11,929 bases of DNA, taken from contig DLOO01000010.1 of NCBI GenBank assembly GCA_002479645.1, forward strand, positions 15,136-27,064, written 5' to 3'. This document shows, piece by piece, positions 7,422 through 11,929 of this stretch. The stretch comes from Lachnoclostridium sp. UBA7482 (GTDB lineage Bacteria > Bacillota > Clostridia > Lachnospirales > Lachnospiraceae). How positions within the stretch are numbered: the first letter of the stretch is position 1; the number at the start of each line of letters is the position of its first letter. A model generated the notes under the pieces. The model was given only the letters and a program-made list of their open reading frames with translations. It ran no database searches and had not been told where the DNA came from. The translations under genes were made by a program, and so were the position numbers.

Positions 7422-7450
7422 TTGAATTTAACGCGTCAAAGTGATAAACT
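7422..7450 (+). promoter_or_regulatory. Sigma-A-like promoter of the synthetase-symporter pair
   Basis: TTGAAT (7422-7427) and TAAACT (7445-7450) are 17 bases apart, each matching four of six consensus bases. They would start transcription near 7457, giving a leader of about 85 bases before the ATG at 7541. The rest of the 200-base gap (7341-7540) has a weak AACGC/GCGTT hairpin just after the ABC-F stop, without a T-run, and no gene. Confidence 0.5.
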
Positions 7451-7462
7451 AATTTTAATTGG

Positions 7463-7477
7463 TTTTTTGTCAAAAAA
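7463..7477 (+). repeat. AT-rich perfect palindrome in the synthetase leader
   Basis: TTTTTTG and CAAAAAA flank a single T, giving a perfect 15-base palindrome. It sits a few bases after the predicted transcription start, the usual place for a repressor operator. As an RNA hairpin it would be weak, because the central bases must form the loop. It could also be chance in an AT-rich leader. Confidence 0.4.
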
Positions 7478-7540
7478 TGCCGAAAATCCGAGCACTGCCG
7501 GACGAATTCCCGGAAGGAAAGAAGTATACGGGAGGAAAGT

Positions 7541-9193
7541 ATGCAGTGTAGAAATGAGGAATTTATGCCGATTACTGATTTTTTAGTAAGAAACGCACAG
7601 CTATATGGTAATGAGGTTTGCATGGTGGAAATAAATCCCGCCGAGCAGAAGAGCCGTACCTGGCGTGAATATGAGCTGATTGAGAGCGACCATAACGATC
7701 GCTACAGAAGAGAGATGACATGGGAGGATTTCGATCGCAAATCCAACCGCTTCGCAAATCTTCTTCTGAGCCGCGGTATTAAGAAGGGGGATAAGGTTGC
7801 CGTTCTTTTGATGAACTGTCTTGAGTGGCTGCCGATTTACTTCGGTGTATTGAAGACCGGCGCGCTTGCCGTTCCGATGAACTACCGTTATACTGCGGAT
7901 GAGATTAAATATTGTCTGGAACTTGCCGATTGCAATACCCTGATATTCGGACCGGAATTTACCGGACGCGTAGAGGATATCGTAGATCGTATTCCGAAGG
8001 TTGGAACCCTGTTCTATGTCGGAGAGGATTGTCCTTCCTTTGCAGACAGCTATGAACGTTATTCCGCATACTGTACGTCCAAGAATCCGGGCATTGCTCT
8101 CACAGATGATGACGATGCGGCGATTTATTTCTCCTCCGGTACGACCGGCTTCCCGAAGGCAATTCTGCATGCGCACAGAGCGTTGGTTGCCGCATGTGAA
8201 GTGGAGCAGGCGCACCACGGACAGGGAAGAGAGGATGTATTCCTTTGTATTCCGCCGCTTTATCATACCGGTGCGAAGATGCACTGGTTCGGAAGCCTGC
8301 TTAGTGCAAGCAAGGCAGTTTTGCTACGCGGTGTTAAGCCTGAGTGGATTTTGGAGGCAGTTTCCGGAGAAAAGGCAACCATCGTATGGCTGCTGGTTCC
8401 GTGGGTTCAGGATATTTTGGATGCGATTGACCGCGGCGAGTTAAAACTGGAAAATTATGATCTTTCTCAGTGGAGACTGATGCATATCGGCGCGCAGCCC
8501 GTACCGCCGAGCCTGATTAAGAGATGGAAGGAAAAATTCCCGACCCATCAGTACGATACCAACTATGGTCTCAGCGAGTCTATCGGACCCGGCTGTGTAC
8601 ATCTCGGCGTTGAGAACATACATAAGGTCGGCGCAATCGGTGTTCCCGGATATCATTGGGAATGTGATATTGTGAACGAAAAGCGCGAGTCCGTTCCGCA
8701 GGGTGAGGTCGGAGAGCTTGCGGTTAAGGGTCCCGGCGTTATGAAATGCTACTATAAGGACCCGAAAGCTACCGAAGCGGTTCTTGGCAACGGATGGCTC
8801 TATACCGGTGATATGGCTATGCAGGATGAGGATGGATTTATCTATCTGGTAGACCGTAAGAAGGATGTTATCATCATGGGTGGTGAGAACATTTATCCGG
8901 TGCAGATTGAGGATTTCCTTCGCGCACACAGGGCAGTCAAGGATGTTGCCGTAATCGGTATTCCGGATGAGCGTCTCGGCGAGGTGACTCTGGCGGTTAT
9001 CGAAATCAAAGAGGGGATGACCTGTACGGAAGAGGAGATTAACAACTTCTGTCTGGATCTTCCGAGATACAAGCGCCCGAGAAACATCGTATTTGCAACA
9101 GTACCGAGAAATCCTACCGGTAAGATCGAGAAGCCGAAGCTTCGTCAGATTTACTCCGGTCAGGAGAGCCTGGTAGCTGCACAGATAAAATAA
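7541..9193 (+). CDS. Acyl-CoA synthetase (AMP-forming, ANL superfamily)
   Basis: The 550-residue enzyme should activate a carboxylic acid with ATP to an acyl-adenylate and then transfer it to coenzyme A. The ANL core motifs are present in order: phosphate loop SSGTTGFPKA (from 198), PLYHTGA, YGLSES (342-347), YTGD (421-424), hinge region DRKKDVIIMGG (from 438), and PRNPTGKIEK with the adenylation lysine K528. There is no signal peptide, so it is cytosolic. An extra charged segment precedes the conserved MTWEDFDRKSNRFANLL, near residues 30-60. The substrate cannot be read from sequence; fatty, aromatic and other organic acids are all possible. GGAGG (7531-7535) five bases before 7541 supports this start. 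A second in-frame ATG at 7565 with GAGGA (7556-7560) would give MPITDFL as the N-terminus and is a fair alternative. The symporter gene follows after 25 bases. Confidence 0.93.
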   Translation: MQCRNEEFMPITDFLVRNAQLYGNEVCMVEINPAEQKSRTWREYELIESDHNDRYRREMTWEDFDRKSNRFANLLLSRGIKKGDKVAVLLMNCLEWLPIYFGVLKTGALAVPMNYRYTADEIKYCLELADCNTLIFGPEFTGRVEDIVDRIPKVGTLFYVGEDCPSFADSYERYSAYCTSKNPGIALTDDDDAAIYFSSGTTGFPKAILHAHRALVAACEVEQAHHGQGREDVFLCIPPLYHTGAKMHWFGSLLSASKAVLLRGVKPEWILEAVSGEKATIVWLLVPWVQDILDAIDRGELKLENYDLSQWRLMHIGAQPVPPSLIKRWKEKFPTHQYDTNYGLSESIGPGCVHLGVENIHKVGAIGVPGYHWECDIVNEKRESVPQGEVGELAVKGPGVMKCYYKDPKATEAVLGNGWLYTGDMAMQDEDGFIYLVDRKKDVIIMGGENIYPVQIEDFLRAHRAVKDVAVIGIPDERLGEVTLAVIEIKEGMTCTEEEINNFCLDLPRYKRPRNIVFATVPRNPTGKIEKPKLRQIYSGQESLVAAQIK

Positions 9194-9218
9194 AAAACTT
9201 AAGGAGAATAGAAAACAA

Positions 9219-10826
9219 ATGGAAGTTGCTTTGACAGTAATTCTTTTGGTTTGCTTTTTTGCGCTGATGATCGGTGTGGGTTTCTACACCAGAAAGCATG
9301 CAACCGATGTTAACGGATTCGTTCTCGGCGGCAGAGGCGTTGGCCCCTGGCTCACCGCCTTCGCATTCGGTACATCGTATTTCTCGGCCGTAATTTTCGT
9401 CGGCTATGCAGGACAGTTCGGATGGATGTTCGGTCTTGCATCTACATGGGCAGGTCTGGGTAATGCGTTTATTGGTTCCCTGCTTGCATGGAACATTCTC
9501 GGCAGAAGAACCCGTGTTATGACGCAGCACATCGATGCGAAGACAATGCCGGATTTCTTCGGTAAGAGATTTCAGTCCACTCCTTTGAAGGTTGCGGCAT
9601 CTATTATTGTATTTATCTTCCTGATTCCCTATACCGCATCCCTTTACAACGGTCTTTCCTCGTTGTTTGGTTTGGTGTTTGATATTCCTTACTGGGTAGT
9701 TATTCTTATCATGGCGGTGCTTACCGGAATTTACGTTATTTTCGGCGGCTACATGGCAACGGCTATCAACGACTTCATTCAGGGTATCATCATGTTAATC
9801 GGCATCGTTGCGGTTATTTTCTCCGTACTCGATCAGAACGGCGGTCTGCTTGCAGCAACCCAGAAGCTTTCTGAGGTTCCTGCACAGGGTTGGACAGGCG
9901 GTGCATTCAGCTCCTTCTTTGGTCCTGATCCCGTATTTCTTCTCTTCGTCGTACTTCTTACTTCCCTTGGTACATGGGGACTTCCTCAGATGGTTGGTAA
10001 GTTCTACGCAATCAAGTCCGAGAACGATATCCATAAAGGAACGGTTATTTCGACCGTATTTGCGATTATCGTAGCAGGCGGCTGCTACTTCCTCGGCGGT
10101 TTCGGTCGTCTCTATGCAGACAGCGACAAGATTAAGTGGGTTCTTGATGCTGAAGGAAACAAGGTTAAGCCCTTGTTCGATACCATCGTTCCTGCGATGC
10201 TTTCCGCTCTGCCTGCAGTCGTAATCGCCGTTGTTATCGTACTGGTATTGTCCGCATCCATGTCCACGCTTTCTTCCCTGGTTCTTACCTCAAGTTCTAC
10301 CTTTACACTTGACGTAATCAAGCCGGCAAGCAAGAAGGAAATGAGCGAGAAGAAGCAGGTTACCACCATGAGAATCTTCATTGTATTCTTCATTGTTGTA
10401 TCCGCTGTTATTGCTGTTGTTAAGGATGCAAATCCGGAAGTAACCTTTATCGCGCAGATGATGGGTGTAAGCTGGGGCGGTCTTGCAGGCGCATTCCTTG
10501 CTCCTTACCTCTATGGTCTGTACTGGAAGGGTGTTACCAAGGCCTCTACCGTAGTATGCTTTATCTGGGGTACCTGCCTTGCAATTACACAGTTCGTCAT
10601 CTCCATGATTGGTGTTGACGTAACTACCTGGGGTCCGTTCTTCAGTCTGATGTTCAAGAGCTCCATCCATTCCGGTGTATTCGCAATGGTCGGCGGTTTG
10701 ATTATTGTTCCGATTGTCAGCGTATTTACCAAGGCTGATAAGGAAACCGCAGATGAAATCTTCGCTTGCTTCGATAAGAAGTATACCGCTGAGGTTACCG
10801 CGAAGGAACGTATCAAAGAAGATTGA
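9219..10826 (+). CDS. Sodium:solute symporter (SSS/SLC5 family)
   Basis: The 535-residue protein is a polytopic membrane transporter, with roughly 13 hydrophobic helices, of the sodium:solute symporter family that includes PutP and PanF. Family features include the N-terminal GFYTRKHATDVNGFVLGGR, where the first helix leads to the substrate region, the block FGGYMATAINDFIQGIIM, and the helix SASMSTLSSLVLTSSS (from 345). In the last, S349-T350 line up with the Ser-Thr pair that binds sodium in PutP, so sodium coupling is likely. The length is normal and nothing is missing. AAGGAG (9201-9206) precedes the ATG by 12 bases, a little far. It shares a likely transcript with the acyl-CoA synthetase upstream, which suggests that the solute is a carboxylate activated by that enzyme. 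Family assignment is firm; the substrate is inferred from context only. Confidence 0.94.
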   Translation: MEVALTVILLVCFFALMIGVGFYTRKHATDVNGFVLGGRGVGPWLTAFAFGTSYFSAVIFVGYAGQFGWMFGLASTWAGLGNAFIGSLLAWNILGRRTRVMTQHIDAKTMPDFFGKRFQSTPLKVAASIIVFIFLIPYTASLYNGLSSLFGLVFDIPYWVVILIMAVLTGIYVIFGGYMATAINDFIQGIIMLIGIVAVIFSVLDQNGGLLAATQKLSEVPAQGWTGGAFSSFFGPDPVFLLFVVLLTSLGTWGLPQMVGKFYAIKSENDIHKGTVISTVFAIIVAGGCYFLGGFGRLYADSDKIKWVLDAEGNKVKPLFDTIVPAMLSALPAVVIAVVIVLVLSASMSTLSSLVLTSSSTFTLDVIKPASKKEMSEKKQVTTMRIFIVFFIVVSAVIAVVKDANPEVTFIAQMMGVSWGGLAGAFLAPYLYGLYWKGVTKASTVVCFIWGTCLAITQFVISMIGVDVTTWGPFFSLMFKSSIHSGVFAMVGGLIIVPIVSVFTKADKETADEIFACFDKKYTAEVTAKERIKED

Positions 10827-10887
10827 TTGTATGATTATGAATCAGTATTGACGAGACGGAGCTGCTGCAATAAGGCACAATTCTCTC

Positions 10888-10916
10888 TTGCATTTTCGGA
10901 GGGGATAGGGTAAAAT
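10888..10916 (+). promoter_or_regulatory. Sigma-A-like promoter of purA
   Basis: TTGCAT (10888-10893) and TAAAAT (10911-10916) are 17 bases apart; the -10 matches five of six consensus bases. Transcription would start near 10923, giving a leader of about 50 bases. I see no purine-riboswitch core in it. No convincing terminator lies between the symporter stop and this promoter, only a five-pair hairpin (TGATT/AATCA at about 10830-10844) without a T-run. Confidence 0.6.
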
Positions 10917-10973
10917 ATTATTCGGCAGTGTTTGCCATATTTCGATGTTGAAAAACCTTCGGGAGGATAAATC

Positions 10974-11929
10974 ATGGTAAGAGCAATTGTCGGCGCCAAC
11001 TGGGGCGACGAAGGCAAAGGAAAAATTACGGATACACTTGCTGAGAAGGCGGATATTATTATCCGTTTTCAGGGCGGCAGCAATGCGGGACATACGATTA
11101 TCAATGAGTATGGCCGCTTTGCATTGCATTTGCTTCCGTCAGGTGTATTTTATGATCATACGACAAGCATTATCGGTAACGGAGTAGCCTTGAATATTCC
11201 TTATCTGATCAATGAGTTGAATTCTATTATTTCGCAGGGCGTTCCGGCTCCGAAGATTTTGGTTTCGGACCGTGCACAGATTTTGATGCCTTATCATGTA
11301 TTGTTTGATACATACGAGGAAGAACGTCTGGGAGGTAAGTCCTTCGGTTCCACGAAGTCCGGTATTGCACCGTTCTATTCCGATAAGTATGCGAAGATCG
11401 GCTTCCAGGTACAGGAACTTTTTGACGAGAAGGCTCTTCGTGAAAAGGTTTACCGTGTCGTTGAGATGAAGAATATAATGCTTGAGCATATGTACCATAA
11501 GCCGCTCATCGATCCGGAAGAGCTTCTGAAGGAGCTTGCAGGATATCGTGAGATGATTGCTCCTTATGCATGCGATACTTCTGCATTTTTGCATGAGGCA
11601 ATCAAGGAGGGCAAGAACATTTTGCTGGAGGGTCAGCTGGGTTCCCTGAAGGACCCGGATCACGGTATTTACCCGATGGTTACCTCCTCCTCGACTCTTG
11701 CTGCTTACGGCGCTATCGGTGCAGGGATTCCTCCTTATGAGATTAAGGACATTGTTACCGTTGTTAAGGCATATTCCAGTGCAGTAGGCGCCGGTGAATT
11801 CGTCAGCGAGATTTTCGATGAGGAAGCGCAGGAGCTTCGTGTTCGCGGCGGTGATAAGGGTGAGTTCGGTGCAACAACCGGACGTCCGAGAAGAGTAGGC
11901 TGGTTCGATGCAGTTGCTACCCGTTACGG
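10974..11929 (+). CDS. purA: Adenylosuccinate synthetase, 3'-truncated, divergent active-site residues
   Basis: PurA joins IMP and aspartate using GTP to make adenylosuccinate, the first committed step to AMP. The frame starts at ATG 10974, behind GGGAGGA (10961-10967), and is still open at the window end after 318 codons, against about 430 in the full enzyme. Landmarks are NWGDEGKGK with the catalytic D12, QGGSNAGH with H40, LLPSGVF, IGNGVAL, DHGIYPMVTSSS and GATTGRPRRVGW (299-310). Several usual ligand positions differ: GSTKSGIAP (125-133) has Ser at the common Arg, YAKIG (139-143) has Lys at another Arg, and EGQLG (219-223) replaces EGAQG. I believe such forms recur in Clostridia, so this is a subfamily rather than a damaged gene. 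A different synthetase activity is possible but less likely, given the conserved rest and the housekeeping promoter. Confidence 0.92.
   Translation, partial: MVRAIVGANWGDEGKGKITDTLAEKADIIIRFQGGSNAGHTIINEYGRFALHLLPSGVFYDHTTSIIGNGVALNIPYLINELNSIISQGVPAPKILVSDRAQILMPYHVLFDTYEEERLGGKSFGSTKSGIAPFYSDKYAKIGFQVQELFDEKALREKVYRVVEMKNIMLEHMYHKPLIDPEELLKELAGYREMIAPYACDTSAFLHEAIKEGKNILLEGQLGSLKDPDHGIYPMVTSSSTLAAYGAIGAGIPPYEIKDIVTVVKAYSSAVGAGEFVSEIFDEEAQELRVRGGDKGEFGATTGRPRRVGWFDAVATRY

Noticed and set aside
7368..7586. A 72-codon plus-strand frame in the leader of the synthetase gene
   Set aside because: It has no ribosome binding site, runs through the promoter, and overlaps the start of the synthetase in another frame.
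10848..10876. TTGACG as an alternative -35 for purA
   Set aside because: At 17 bases the matching -10 would be TAAGGC, a poor match; the TTGCAT/TAAAAT pair 40 bases downstream is better.
10827..10973. Purine riboswitch upstream of purA
   Set aside because: The 147-base gap lacks the conserved purine-aptamer core and a following terminator; the leader after the predicted start is only about 50 bases.

Overview
The window looks like a piece of a Clostridia chromosome, probably Lachnospiraceae-like, with mid GC content. I infer this from strong GGAGG-type ribosome binding sites, the protein sequences (arginyl-tRNA synthetase, a DUF1015 protein, a Clostridia-type adenylosuccinate synthetase) and the one-sided gene layout. 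No species can be named from the sequence alone. All nine genes lie on the plus strand. I found no rRNA, tRNA, CRISPR array, insertion sequence, phage gene or integration site, and no gap between genes exceeds about 200 bases.

Region 1 (1-4745) reads as one run: the 3' two thirds of argS; a membrane-anchored SH3b protein whose cytosolic tail ends in a UvrD/PcrA-tail-like module; a six-helix membrane protein coupled to it by an ATGA overlap; and a DUF1015 protein. It closes with a perfect GC-rich hairpin terminator. Region 2 (4791-5704) holds a short N-acetylmuramoyl-L-alanine amidase with a C-terminal SPOR domain and no signal peptide, followed by a G8 run and a long inverted repeat that may be a terminator. 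Region 3 (5787-7340) is a single ABC-F ATPase gene.

Region 4 (7341-10826) starts with a 200-base leader containing a good sigma-A-like promoter and an AT-rich perfect palindrome. It then carries an acyl-CoA synthetase of the ANL superfamily and a sodium:solute symporter, 25 bases apart. The simplest reading is a two-step module in which the symporter imports an organic acid and the synthetase activates it to its CoA thioester; the acid is unknown. Region 5 (10827-11929) has a recognisable promoter and the first 318 codons of purA, which runs off the window. This PurA carries several linked substitutions at positions that normally contact IMP or aspartate.

Most of the window is housekeeping. 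I see no clear-cut new system. The parts most worth a second look are the SH3b/Tudor-like transmembrane protein with its coupled six-helix partner, the synthetase-symporter pair with its palindromic leader, the leaderless amidase-SPOR protein and the divergent PurA active site.
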